DNA of 64,000 nt, taken from assembly GCA_043228905.1 (NCBI GenBank), contig JBHGNT010000011.1:8246001-8310000 (forward strand). The letters are read 5' to 3'. The translations under genes were made by a program, and so were the position numbers. The notes beneath the pieces are model-generated. The model had not been told where the DNA came from. It saw nothing but the letters and a program-made list of their open reading frames with translations, and did not search any database. This document shows, piece after piece, positions 1 to 10,339 of the stretch; position 1 is the first letter of the stretch, and the number at the start of each line of letters is the position of its first letter. This DNA comes from Azolla caroliniana. Its lineage: Eukaryota; Polypodiophyta.

Positions 1-542
1 CAATGACAGGGAAATTGCGACATGTCACCACGACTGAACAAGGAAATTGGAGATATTGTCTAAACAAAGCATACATTCAGAATTGGGAGTATCACACTCT
101 GAATGATAAGGAAGTAGTTGATGGAGAAACATGGCAGAATGTTGACTTCACATATGAGGGACTTGGAGATACTTTGAGTGATGTCTTGAACATTGGGGAT
201 AACTTCGCTGTAAATGCTGAAAAAGGCAATTCAGAGGGTGCTGATTTCTATATATTGAAGTGCACGGTTAGTAAACAGTGTGCAAGGCAGAATATTGTAG
301 ATACATGGGGAAATTATGTATCTGCCGGGACATTCTACATCGAAGGCATTTTTTATACAAAACTAGATGACTACGAATATGTGTACAGGCTGTTAGAAGA
401 CAAACCAGCAGCGTACATGTACTCTCATTTGGTCAGGTGCATCAACGTCCCAATATCAGAATACAATAGTTGCTCAGGTTTATACACTGTTGGTGCTAAT
501 GTGTATGAATGTATTTACAATAGTATGCCATGGAATTTGTAG
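1..542 (+). CDS. 3'-terminal part of an uncharacterised protein gene
   Basis: An open frame runs in from the window edge and ends at a TAG at 540-542; the first ATG seen is at 3, but the real start probably lies outside, so this is probably a last exon. About 179 residues are visible. The region is acidic and aromatic-rich (for example YILKCTV, VDTWGNYV, YIEGIFYTK, MYSHLVRCINV), with no signal peptide or membrane segment. I do not recognise a named domain with confidence. Two AATAAA polyadenylation signals follow within 130 bases, which supports a real + strand transcript end. It could be a host gene or a coding fragment captured by a transposon. Confidence 0.55.
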   Translation, partial: MTGKLRHVTTTEQGNWRYCLNKAYIQNWEYHTLNDKEVVDGETWQNVDFTYEGLGDTLSDVLNIGDNFAVNAEKGNSEGADFYILKCTVSKQCARQNIVDTWGNYVSAGTFYIEGIFYTKLDDYEYVYRLLEDKPAAYMYSHLVRCINVPISEYNSCSGLYTVGANVYECIYNSMPWNL

Positions 543-603
543 CTACAAGTAGCACTTACCATGTTCTCTTGTAAAACAAACATGTATTTTACGAAAATAG
601 TTA

Positions 604-668
604 AATAAATTCGTTTGAGAATCAATTTCTTGTATACAGTCTACTTTCTGTGCTTCTTTCTCAATAAA
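604..668 (+). terminator. polyadenylation signals of the upstream + strand gene
   Basis: AATAAA occurs at 604-609 and 663-668 in an AT-rich stretch 62 and 121 bases behind the stop codon at 542. The spacing fits a plant 3' UTR. Inferred from motif and position only. Confidence 0.45.
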
Positions 669-982
669 ATCATGTCTTTTTTGTTAAGCTTTAAGTTATA
701 AGTTATAGCGAAATAGTCATCAGTAGCTAATTAGCTGTACAAATGCAGTTAATTAGTTGTCAATAGCTAAATAGTCATCAATAGCATGAAATCAACAATC
801 TGCAACATATTCCTCAAATTACACAGTAGATAAGTACAGTGGGAACAAGTAATTAAATTCTTCATTGAATAATGTCATCTCTTTACATATTTATAAATTA
901 CCACTGGAAATGTCTACAAATCTCCTATAAACAGCTAAGCTCTTGCTAGTCAATGGAACGAGTCTACATATATTATCGCATA
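669..982. other. intergenic, AT-rich, with stray satellite monomers
   Basis: No gene is visible. Around 726-785 there are partial copies of the TAGCTAATTAGCT motif that forms the large satellite at 2707-4170. The rest is AT-rich unique-looking sequence between the converging + gene and minus-strand gene. Confidence 0.5.
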
Positions 983-2688
983 TCAAGCTTGGTATGGAGT
1001 CCACAACCATGCACCTAGTTGGCAGCTCATTGTTTGCACCAGGTACTGTTCAGGCATTTCCTCGGGCAGAATGAGACAACATCTCCGAATATTGAAGTAG
1101 TGCCGGAAATGTTCAGTATCCAAAATCAATGTATTGTCGGCATTACATTCAGGCCAAGTAGCCCAAAAATCAGAAAGTCTCTTGAATCTTGCAGCTTCCA
1201 TTTGCTCACAATTTTCTCGTGCCCATTGACCTTTAAAACGACTTCGCCATTTTGGGAAGAATCTTGCTAAACACTTCCACACATCTGATTTTGGCTTTTC
1301 ACTCCAAATAAACAAATCAAAGTATTGCACAGCCCACTCTAGAAACTAGTTCGCGTCCCTCCATGGCTGCATATATCTCACACTCATCAAGACTTTATCA
1401 AGCTCTAAGATCAAGGCTCTTCTTTCGACTTCTAGTGGTTTAGGTTTCCATTCCTGAAACTGAGCCGCTGTTACACCATTTTCTAGTAGGATATGATCAA
1501 TTTCAATCAGCTCAGGTTCGGCCGACACAACTGGCGTCCTTTCCCTCTTCAAACCCCTAGTCGACTGTGTTGGGCCTGGCTTCACATTCTGGTGCTCTTG
1601 TTTTCTCGACTTAGTTATCAATCCTTGGATTACCTCGGTGCATGTAGCTACTGATCTGCTCGATATCAGTCCACTAGTATCACATGCTGCATCTACCTGC
1701 AACACCAAGTCATCCGTGCAACATGTTGCATCTACCTGCAACACCAAGTCACCCATGCAACATGCTTGATCAACTTGTGTGACCAGATCACTTGTGTCAG
1801 TTGCTACATCTACTTTTAAGATGGGGCCCTTTAAACATGCCGCAACATCAATAGTATCCACATTGCCATTGGCCTTACGAGCAATAGAATCAAACCCTTT
1901 AGACTCTGCAACATCAGAAAACACCAACATATTCACACTCACAAAGTAACTAACAGTCTCACAAAACAACATCTTGAACATCAATGAGTTTCAGTCATAG
2001 AACAACACTCTTCAAATTATCTTGGAAAAACATCATAGAGTTCCATTACATAATGTGGATCAAGCAACAACCAATCTGAGGTTTTACTTGTCCAACAGGA
2101 TATTAAAACTTTATAAAACCCTAGCAAAATCCCTAAGCTAACAATCATATCCAACTAAACAGTATTTCGCTCCACTACGTCTAGGCCCCTTGACTGAGTA
2201 ACTGGTCTTGTTCCCGATCGTGGCCCCTTCTTCAGCCTTTTTCTGGTCGGTTCCCCATTTAGCCTTGCTTCTTTCACCCAATGCGCAAGTGTGTCCTCCT
2301 CTGACAACCTTCCCATCGCATCAGCAGCTAATTGCACATCAGCCATTTCTTGAACTAGCTTTTCAAGTACAGAGGGATCTGTTTGGACATTTTCAGTAGT
2401 TGGGCTCGGTGGGGTGGAATCAAGGTCTTGAGATTCGAAGAAATGTTGCATCAAGTGTTCATAAACACTGTTGTTGTGAACCTCAGTTTTACATGTTGTT
2501 TCCACTATTTCATGGCATTTCACATTCTTGCCTAATTCAGTACATTGTTCCAAAAGAATAGGCTGGAGCTGATCTGAAGGAGATGTGATAGCAGGACTCT
2601 TACTTTCAGCCACGTTGGCAGCAGTATCCTCATCTGTTGTAGCGTCATCAGCACTAGACACATCATGTGTCGTCCTTAATCCACAAGA
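983..2688 (-). pseudogene. FCP1/NIF-like (HAD) phosphatase-related gene, degenerate
   Basis: Read on the minus strand, two coding blocks appear. Block 1 (about 2687-2155) follows a plausible acceptor (TTATTGTAG) and is Ser/Thr/Glu-rich. Block 2 (about 1909-983) follows a strong acceptor (GATGTTGCAG). The end of block 2 looks like the NLI-interacting-factor/FCP1 fold: a hydrophobic strand RALILELDKVL where the family has (I/L)xLDLDxTL, then FLEWAVQYFDLFIWS like the FLExxxxxFDVxIWS element, then NTLILDTEHF like NTLLVDDSP. In known members the first Asp of DxDxT is the nucleophile; here it is Glu, and the second Asp of the DDSP element is Thr. A TAG at 1346-1348 breaks the frame just before FLEWAV. 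Both faults point to a dead or non-catalytic protein. The family call is by eye and needs a profile search. Confidence 0.5.
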
Positions 2689-2706
2689 TTCTACAATAAC
2701 ATGGCA

Positions 2707-4170
2707 GCTATTTAGGATAGCTAATTAGCTACTTTACTAAACTATGGTAGAAGCTAGGATAGCTAATTAGCTAGTACGATAGCTAATTAGGATAGCTAAT
2801 TAGCTAGTATGATAGCTAATTAGCTACGATAGCTAATTAGCTAGTATGATAGCTAATTAGCTACGATAGCTAATTAGCTACTTTACTCAACTATGGTAGT
2901 AGCTAGGATAGCTAATTAGCTACTATGGTAGCTAATTGGCTACTTTACTCAACTATGGTAGTAGCTAGGATAGCTAATTAGCTACTTTACTCAACTATGG
3001 TAGCAGCTAGGATAGCTAATTAGCTACTTTACTCAACTATGGTAGGAGCTAGGATAGCTAATTAGCTACTTTACTCAACTATGCTAGCAGCTAGGATAGC
3101 TAATTAGCTACTTCACTCAACTATGGTAGGAGCTAGGATAGCTAATTTGCTACTTTACTCAACTATGGTAGTAGCTAGGATAGCTAATTAGCTACTTTAC
3201 TCAACTATGGTAGAAGCTAGGATAGCTAATTAGCTACTTTACTCAACTATGGTAGTAGCTAGGATAGCTAATTAGCTACTTTACTCAACTATGGTAGTAG
3301 CTAAGATAGCTAATTAGCTACTTTACTAACTATGGTAGTAGCTAGGATAGCTAATTAGCTACTAGGATAGCTAATTAGCTACAATGATAACTAATTAGCT
3401 ACTTTCTCAACTATGTAGTAGCTAGGATAGCTAATTAGCTGCTAGTAGCTAATTAGCTACTAGGATAGCTTATTAGCTACTTTACACAACTATGGTAGTA
3501 GCTAATTAGCTACTAGCTACTAGGATAGCTAATTAGCTAGTAGGATAGCTAATTAGTTGCCAGTAGCTAATTAGCTAGTAGGATAGCTAATTAGCTTTTT
3601 TACACAACTATGGTACTAGCTAATTAGCTAGTACCATAGCTAATTAGCTACTAGGATAGCTAATTAGCTGCCAGTAGCTAATTAGCTACTTTACACAACT
3701 ATGGTAGTAGCTAATTAGCTACTAGCTAGTAGGATAGCTAATTAGCTACTAGGATAGCTAATTAGTTGCCAGTAGCTAATTAGCTAGTAGGATAGCTAAT
3801 TAGCTTTTTTACACAACTATGGTACTAGCTAATTAGCTAGTACCATAGCTAATTAGCTACTAGGATAGCTAATTAGCTAGTAGCTCATTAGCTGCCAGTA
3901 GCTAATTAGCTAGTAGGATAGCTAATTAGCTACTTTACACAACTATGGTGCTAGCTAATTAGCTAGTAGCTAACTAGCTGGCATTAGCTAATTAGTTGCC
4001 AGTAGGATAGCTAATTAACTAGTAGCTAACTAGCTGCCACTTAGCTAATTAACTACTATAGTAAACTATGGCAGTAGCTAATTAACTAATAGGATAGCTA
4101 TTAGCTGCTTTAATCAACTATGGTAGTAGCTAATTAGCTACAACGATAGTAGCAAAATAGTTTCCATACT
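2707..4170. repeat. satellite built on the palindrome TAGCTAATTAGCTA
   Basis: Dozens of copies of the perfect 14-base palindrome TAGCTAATTAGCTA fill the stretch. From about 2880 to 3340 they lie in a regular 42-bp unit: CTTTACTCAACTATGG, then GTAGTAGCTAGGA-like sequence, then the palindrome. From about 3340 to 4100 units are shorter and scrambled, with frequent ACTAGGATAGC and CCAGTAGC links. Stray copies occur near 726-785 and 8110-8161. The array lies between the 3' end of the RING-type gene and the first block of the phosphatase-like relic. It contains no gene. Confidence 0.9.
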
Positions 4171-4290
4171 TTTTACAGCTTAGCTAATTAGAAAAGACTA
4201 AGCTTATTAGCTACATTATGGTATACCTGTTAGTTTTATCCACTTATTTGGTAGAGCTGTATTGAAATCTCCCAAACAGAATGCAACAAT

Positions 4291-7200
4291 TCAACAGGCA
4301 TGTTGAAAACAAAGCTGATGGTATGTGTGGTTGCATGGTTGTAGGTGAACCAACAAAGACGCAGTTTTGTCCTCCACACCTAACCCGCAAGCGATGCAAT
4401 GTGCTTGAACTGTCAATAAATCATTTTCTGGTTCTGCTTCATTTGGTAAGGGAGCAAGAATGTTCAGGTCCAAATCCTGTCTGGTCCTTACCATTCCCTC
4501 CACAAAATGTAGCTGCTTCTTAAGGCAGCTAACTACATGTTCTTGATGAATGTATTGTTCCTTCAACGCAACAGAGAAATTTACCGATTAATTATTCCTG
4601 TTGTTGAAAGATACACCAACTTTGCTCAGGAATCGTTAACTTACTTGAAGCTTATCCAAATTGTAATCTGCAACAGTATTTACACCTAGAAGGTCGAAGT
4701 TCATTGAAAGAACTTGAATCTCTATTTGCAGTTGTATTTTACGTTGGGGATCCAGTGGCCCCTCTAATTCAAGCTCCTGTTGCGCAACCTATTCCAGATA
4801 ATGCTTGATTAGCACATTTTACCCTTAAAGTTATTTATAACACAATCACATACCAGCAAAACAATAGTTACCTGAATCTTATTTCTAATCGTTGTAACAG
4901 CGGAAGTAACTTTGCTCTCCATTGCAGAAGCCATTGTGGCTTCCTCTAAATCAGTCTTAAAAAATGCCAATGTCTCACAGGCTTCATGGACATTTTTTAG
5001 CATATAGCTAACCAATGTCTTACCTGTATCATCGACATTGGCTTTCCTTGGGTGTCGGTGTGGTGTATGCCCCCCCGGTCTTGCTGGGAGTCGACAGTTG
5101 CATCAACAGCTGCCATGCTCCAAAATCTGTCTATTTTTTGTGCCAAGGTCCCCATCTTTCGACATCTTTTTACCGATGCCTCACCATAGACTGCCCAAGC
5201 TACCCTATACATTTCAGGGTCTTTGGATTCCTTCACTATTTTGCAATACTCATATGCAAATGCTCTAGCAAATGAAATTGACAACTCATTGTTGACTGGG
5301 ATCTCCTGAAGAACTTTCTGGTGCAGCCTCATGCAGTCATCGTACAAGTCGGCTCGTACATGCTTCAGCTTGACCTTGCCTTTGACTGTAGGCACTGTAT
5401 ATACTGTCATCCAGTCTACATCACTGATCAATTTATCACTTAGGACAACAGGGTCAACATCCTCGAGTGACAGACCATAGGTGTTGTGGAAGTTCTCCTT
5501 TGTCTCGCAAAATTTTGTGAAGTTTAGCACTCTCGGATACGGAAGAACGAGCCATCTGAAATATCATTTCAGAAATCAGAAATAGTGCAAAATCAGAATA
5601 TGTCAGAATCAGAAACCCCAATCAATAACAACAAAAATGGTGCAAAATCTTTAACTTAGCAAATCAAAAACCCTAATCAGAATTTGTATTCAGAAATTTG
5701 AAATCAGAAACCATAATCAAAATCTATAATCAAAAGTTTGAAATCAGAAACCCTAATCAAAATCTGTAATCAGAAGTTTGTAACTAGAAACCCTATTCAG
5801 AAATTCTAATAAAAAATTTATAATAAAAAACCCTAATCAGAAATTTCAATCAGAAATTTCAATCAGAAATTTCAATCAGAAATTTCAATCAGAAACCCTA
5901 ATCAGAAATTTCAATCACAAACCCTAATCAGAAATCCTAAACAAAAATTTATAAACAAAAACCCTATTAAGAAATTCTAATCAGAAATTCTAATCTGGAA
6001 TCAAAATATGTAACCAGAAACCCTATTCAGAAATTCTAATAAAAAATTTATAATCAAAAACCCTAATCAGAAATTGTTGGGAGACAGGTCCCTCCGGATG
6101 GGAAGGGAGGAGAACAGTGCTGTTGAGAACCAAATGAGGAGTACCCGGCTACGGAGAGCCGGATGGTGCAGATCCGGTGAGAACCGGATGAGGAGCACCC
6201 GGCTATGGAGAGCCAGATGGTGCAGACCCGGTGAGAACCGGATGAGGAGTACCTGGCTACGGTGTCGTGCCTTTCGGCTTCGGATCGTTGCATGAGTCGG
6301 GTGGGAACCGCCGAGGTTTTGGACTAGGAGAAATAAAAATACAAATAAGGCTAGTAAAGAATAGGTATAAAGAGTTATAAGATAAGAATCTCGTGAATCC
6401 CACGAGTTTAGTATATTTAGTCAATATTTAGGTAGTAAGAGAGAATTATTTTAGCAAATTCATGAATCCCACGAATATTTTAGATTGATTGATCATTATA
6501 GAAAAATAATCAACAAAAACTACAATGTGCTCCCCATCCTTATATAGTGATGGGAGAGACTAAGCATAGCTACATGCTTTTTCTCATATGTTCATGCACA
6601 CTAAATGTGCATGTGATGCTTTTCTAATCCTTGCTTTTATTTGCTAAATATAGTCCTCATGCACGCTAGATGTGCATGAGTCACTTTTTAGTTACTTGCG
6701 TTTTTCTATAAAATATTCACGCACTCTAAAAATGCATGATTTACCTTTTAATAAAGGTAGGCGCAAATAAAGCACTTATAGTTATTAAATCTATTTATAG
6801 AACACTAAAGATAAGGTAGCATAATGGTAAAGTTGAGGTTTGGCTACGTGGAGGTACAAGGTTCGAATCTTGCCCTATGCACGTGATAAGTATTTTGATA
6901 TTCTTATTTTATTTATTTATATGTAATTAAATCGTTTATATTATTTTTACTTTTTCACGTAGTGTACGAAATACACTACGACAACGGAGAGCCGGATGGT
7001 GCAAACCCGGTGAGAACCGAATGAGGAGTACCCGGCTACGGAGAGCCGGATGGTGAAGACCCGGTGAGGAGTGCTCACCGGATAAAGAGACATATTCGTA
7101 AATATGTTTCTGAGAGTCCATAGAGGCTATATTTGTAAATAGCCGAAAAGTCATATTAGTATAAATATGACTTAGGGCAAACTTTTAGTTGTTGTTGTCG

Positions 7201-7941
7201 TTTTTGCTTTTGCACAAGAATATAGCGCGTAACAGTGTACAGAGAGGAAGAGGTCACTACCTCTGTTGTAACCGCCGCCTGTGGCGAAGATCGTGAGCAC
7301 GAGGTCGTTGCCTCCGTGAACTCACTGTTGTACATTCTAGCAGAGTGATAGTTTGCAGCCTGTGGGCTGCCGTGGTTTTTCCCTAGTTTGGGTTTTCCAC
7401 GTAAACATCCGGTGTACTCTTCTCTTCTTTGTGTCGTGCGTTTCATTTCCCGTTTTCTGTGTATGATTCTAAGCTCGGTTGTGGCCGAGCGTTGCGTATA
7501 GGGAGCGTGTAGTTCCCGTCAGAAATTTCAATCAGAAACCCTAATAAAAAATTTCAATCACAAACCCTAATCAAAAATTCTAATCAGAAATTTATAAACA
7601 AAAATCCTAATCAGAAATTTCAATCAGAAACCCCAATCATCACTAAAGACAGGATTAAACAAAAAAAAAGTAATATAAACACACCTGCTGCTACTCCCCG
7701 ATCTGCGAGACATCCTTGTATGGAACTCCAAGGACTTCACCCTATTCGATTTTGGGGAAATATGAATCGGCACCAAAGTTCAAACAGTAGTCAAAAAGAA
7801 TAAACAAATGTTTGGGGTTTCTGTAAATGAAACATACCTGGACGATGATCGAGCGGGTTCTGTGTTGTAGCTCTCAATCTGCAATGTCGATTTTTTGCTG
7901 TTGCGGGAGCTATGTCTGCGTTCGTGCTCTGAGTACTCCAT
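4291..7941 (-). CDS. five-exon gene: coiled-coil protein with C-terminal partial RING-H2
   Basis: Exons on the minus strand, chosen because splice sites and reading phase agree: 7941-7838 (ATG at 7941), 7741-7685, 5555-4872, 4788-4645 and 4560-4291 (stop TGA). Donors are GTATG, GTGTG, GTAAC and GTAAGT; acceptors are GAATAG, ATTTCAG, GGAATAG and TTGAAG. The N-terminus is basic and Ser/Arg-rich; exon 3 is mostly helical; the 4788-4645 exon (48 residues) reads as coiled coil. The last exon shows C-x2-C-x17-C-x-H-x2-H-x2-C, the first six RING-H2 ligands, but the stop falls before the last Cys pair. RING-H2 proteins are usually E3 ubiquitin ligases; this one would be incomplete unless another exon follows. 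In exon 3 the frame changes near 5030-5020, so one base seems lost. Probably a decayed host gene; exon structure is better supported than function. Confidence 0.6.
5580..6074. repeat. degenerate intronic repeat with AAACCCTAA motifs (left part)
   Basis: The stretch repeats AATCAGAAACCCTAATCAG and AATCAGAAATTTC in many imperfect copies, giving about fifteen CCCTAA or ACCCTA words. AAACCCTAA is the plant telo-box. The repeat lies in intron 2 of the RING-type gene and is continued at 7522-7665 beyond the inserted LTR. Confidence 0.8.
6263..6983 (-). mobile_element. solo LTR of family B, nested in the copia solo LTR
   Basis: It begins TGTCGTGCC and ends TACGACA, with ACGG on both sides (6259-6262 and 6984-6987), a 4-bp target duplication. 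The same sequence recurs at 57111-57895 and, in reverse, as the LTRs of the element at 44767-59059. The strand is set by that full copy, where element sense begins TGTTGTAGTG. It contains hairpin motifs at 6390-6406 and 6459-6475 and a tRNA-like module at 6811-6883. It is the youngest layer at this site. Confidence 0.9.
6811..6883 (+). promoter_or_regulatory. tRNA-like module with Pol III A and B boxes in the family B LTR
   Basis: TAGCATAATGG resembles an A box (TRGCNNARNGG), and about 45 bases later GGTTCGAATCTTG resembles a B box (GGTTCRANTCC). The spacing is that of a tRNA or tRNA-derived SINE. No pairing acceptor stem is visible, so it is not a working tRNA gene. Copies occur in every family B LTR here. 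Confidence 0.6.
7522..7665. repeat. degenerate intronic repeat with AAACCCTAA motifs (right part)
   Basis: Continuation of the repeat at 5580-6074 after the LTR insertion; the same CAGAAACCCTAAT and CAGAAATTTC words occur. Confidence 0.75.
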
Positions 7942-8099
7942 CTGCGTTCAAAATCAAACTTAGGCTAAACAGGAAATTGATGACATTGAAGTTGACCTTA
8001 GATGATGGTGCTATTCCCCAAGATCCACTATGTCTGAAACAGAAGTTCAAATATTTGAGTTTTTTCATAAATTAGTTTTTCAAATATTTGATTTTCCCA

Positions 8100-8170
8100 C
8101 AAAAAAGACTAGCTAAACAAATAGCTAATTAGCTATGGCCATTTTAGTAGCTAATTAGCTATAATAGTGT
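8100..8170. repeat. two stray monomers of the TAGCTAATTAGCTA satellite
   Basis: Two copies of TAGCTAATTAGCTAT lie at about 8121 and 8148, upstream of the RING-type gene. With the copies near 726-785 they bracket the whole gene cluster. Confidence 0.8.
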
Positions 8171-8186
8171 TTCCACTCGCATGCTT

Positions 8187-8990
8187 TTACCCTTCTGTTA
8201 TTGTGTTCATTGTACCATCCTCCACTTCAAGTACCCCAAAATACGAGGTTCTTACTTGCCTTTCGTCCACAAATGTAGCATAAAGGATCAAGTTCTTGGT
8301 TACGCTTACATCGATAGCTTCATCTACCATAAGTTCAAACCAAGGACTTGTCCTCAACCTATCATAAATCTCGACTTCATAAGCCTTGCTAATGTGCAAG
8401 ATAAAGCTTGCACAAGCCTTATTATCGTTATACATTCGTGGAAGGCCTTCCACACTACATTCTCTTAACAATCGTAAGGGGCTTTCAAATTTTCTAAATA
8501 CCAAATCCTCTTTACCTATAAAATATGCACATTTTAACCATTTTTCAATAACTACATCCACATTAGCTTTTTTCTTTGATGCACATTTTTCAAGACCATT
8601 CTTGTCTTATTCTTGTAACAAAATGACATCTCGATGGGCCACACTTCTTTCATGTTCTTCTAATGTAGAAGTCTTAAAGTTTTTCGCACCTGTTTTGCCA
8701 AATGAAGACTTACAAAGAGGATCTCTCCTATAATAACTACACCATAAAAGACCAATTTCCAAATCTTTTTGAAGCCACTTTAATTTAGTAGGCCAATATT
8801 CTTGAAGTTTTAGTTTGGCCTTACTAATTCTATTCATCTCATGAAGCAACTCTTGAGAGTCTTGATGGTCCTTTATAGGCTCTTCTAGAGACACATCGTC
8901 ATTGGAATATGACAAATTTTTCCTAAAACTAGGCATTGTAAAGAGGTTGATTTGCTTTCCTTTGCTTTCCGTATTTTTGTTGTGGGACAT
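8187..8990 (-). pseudogene. hAT-type transposase relic (TTF zinc finger region plus DUF4371-like part)
   Basis: The frame starts at ATG 8990, right after an acceptor-like TTGTTACAG. It opens with a basic stretch, then shows GLLWCSYYRRDPLC, KTGAKNFKTS and LEEHERSVAHRD, the pattern of the TTF-type zinc finger of plant hAT transposase-like proteins. After an in-frame TAA at 8604-8606 the same frame continues with SPWFELMVDEAIDVSVTKNL and LYATFVDE, like the SPFFGLMIDESTDIS core that holds the first catalytic Asp. It stops at 8187, so the remaining catalytic residues and the hAT dimerisation domain are missing. About 265 residues remain where the family has 700-800. No terminal inverted repeats were found. 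Confidence 0.7.
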
Positions 8991-10339
8991 ACTGTAACAA
9001 TAATGTAAAGTAAGTTGGACTAGCATAATCCATGGATTCCATTTACAAGAAGGGAAAAAATACATACACAATCCATGTTTTCCAAAGAGAATAAACAAAT
9101 TGAAATACCTGGGATATATGGAAGATTACGAGGCCATAAAGGATCAAGTTGCCACTATAGATCTTCCAATCTATCAAAAAGTAAAGAAGAAAGAGGATGG
9201 TTCACGACTTCACATTAGCTTACACACACATGCAAATCCATGTATGTAAATGTGAAATAAATTGAGGGAACAAATATATTCCAAACAATATTGAAGGAAA
9301 AGATCAAGAGAAAAAAAGTAGTGTATATATTAAAACAAGAGGACAATACAAATGCAAAGTAATAATGCTCGTCGAGGTTTCATGAACCCATAAATATTTG
9401 AGTTTGAGCTCACAAGATGTAATAGAACATAAAATTGATTGAATATAATATGTTTACCAAGAAACAAATGATAAAAAATATCACTTTTTGGAGTTAAGGG
9501 ATGTGTGCAAGTTGGGAAAGGAATCTTGGAGTTAAATTTACTAGTATAAAACATTTCACAATTTAAATCATCCATGAAAGATAAATAAGAGTGTTAAATG
9601 ACTAGACTTTCAACGATCCTTTTCAAAGTTGTAGCATTCTCTACTGGGTACCAAAATCAGCTCTCAACTTCACATTTTACAAAATTGGTGTATATATTAA
9701 AACAAGATGACAATACAAATGCAAGGTAATAATGCAATATACATGCCTCCTGGTGATTTATTTTTGTCTATTCTCATCATCTTTTTGTGGTTTTTTTGTG
9801 CTAAGATAATTTGTTGTACATAATTCCCTCCCATTTTCAACCTATCCTCCACTACATGTGTTTTCATCTCAAATTGGTCGATTCATCTAGTTATATTATA
9901 ATAAGCAAATAGTATTTCAGATTCATCTAATTTGTTTGTCATAGCAGCCCCTTGATGATGAAGAAGAAGAGCAAATCTCTTTGTACGCTTAGTTCCCTTA
10001 CATCTTCACAAGTTCATGTTCACCCACTAAAAAGAAGCACGAAGATTCAACCCTCTTCTCCAATGCACATACTTTGTGATGATCCCACATCCTTGCCTTA
10101 CAATGTTGAGGAGACGTTTAAGAAGTGATCAAATCACTTGATAATTGAAAATGCCATATAGGAATGTATTGTTACATTTTATGAATGATCTTAAGCTCTT
10201 ATTATCATCAAAGAACATACATGGAGCCAACACTTATTAATATGAATATTCTAGAGTAAAAACATACAATCTAGAAGGAAAATACACAAGGTAATGACAA
10301 GCTCACATAATTCTAAAATGGATTGAGGGTACAAGACCC
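8991..10339. other. AT-rich non-coding stretch with a 46-bp direct repeat
   Basis: No gene is supported. A segment at about 9321-9366 (TATATTAAAACAAGAGGACA...) recurs at about 9690-9735 with few changes. The stretch upstream of the hAT frame may contain its lost 5' exon. Confidence 0.4.

Larger units (their letters stand above)
6127..7070. repeat. 54-bp tandem repeat inside the solo LTR, split by the nested LTR
   Basis: Four units of about 54 bp start GAGAACCGGATGAGGAG and carry CCGGCTACGGAGAGCCGG, itself an inverted repeat with arms CCGGCT and AGCCGG. Two and a half units lie left of 6263 and one and a half lie right of 6983. Related GAGAACCGGA words recur in the LTRs at 19562 and 29337. 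Confidence 0.8.
6075..7521 (-). mobile_element. solo LTR (copia family A-like) in intron 2
   Basis: The unit starts TGTTGGGAG and ends CCGTCA, and is flanked on both sides by GAAAT (6070-6074 and 7522-7526), a perfect 5-bp target duplication. Without the nested LTR it is about 722 bp. It shares the start (TGTTGGGA, TCCCTCCGGATGGG) and a TTTTTCCC...GGGTTTTCCACGTAAAC block with the LTRs of the copia at 19562-29833, so it belongs to a related copia family. Orientation as element sense is actually read on the + strand by that comparison. A 54-bp tandem repeat in its left half is listed separately. Confidence 0.85.

Noticed and set aside
2707-4170. CRISPR-like array
   Set aside because: No unique spacers of constant length; the units are a palindromic tandem satellite in a plant nuclear context.
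6811-6883. Genuine tRNA gene
   Set aside because: A and B boxes are present but acceptor arms do not pair and the copies drift in sequence with their LTRs.
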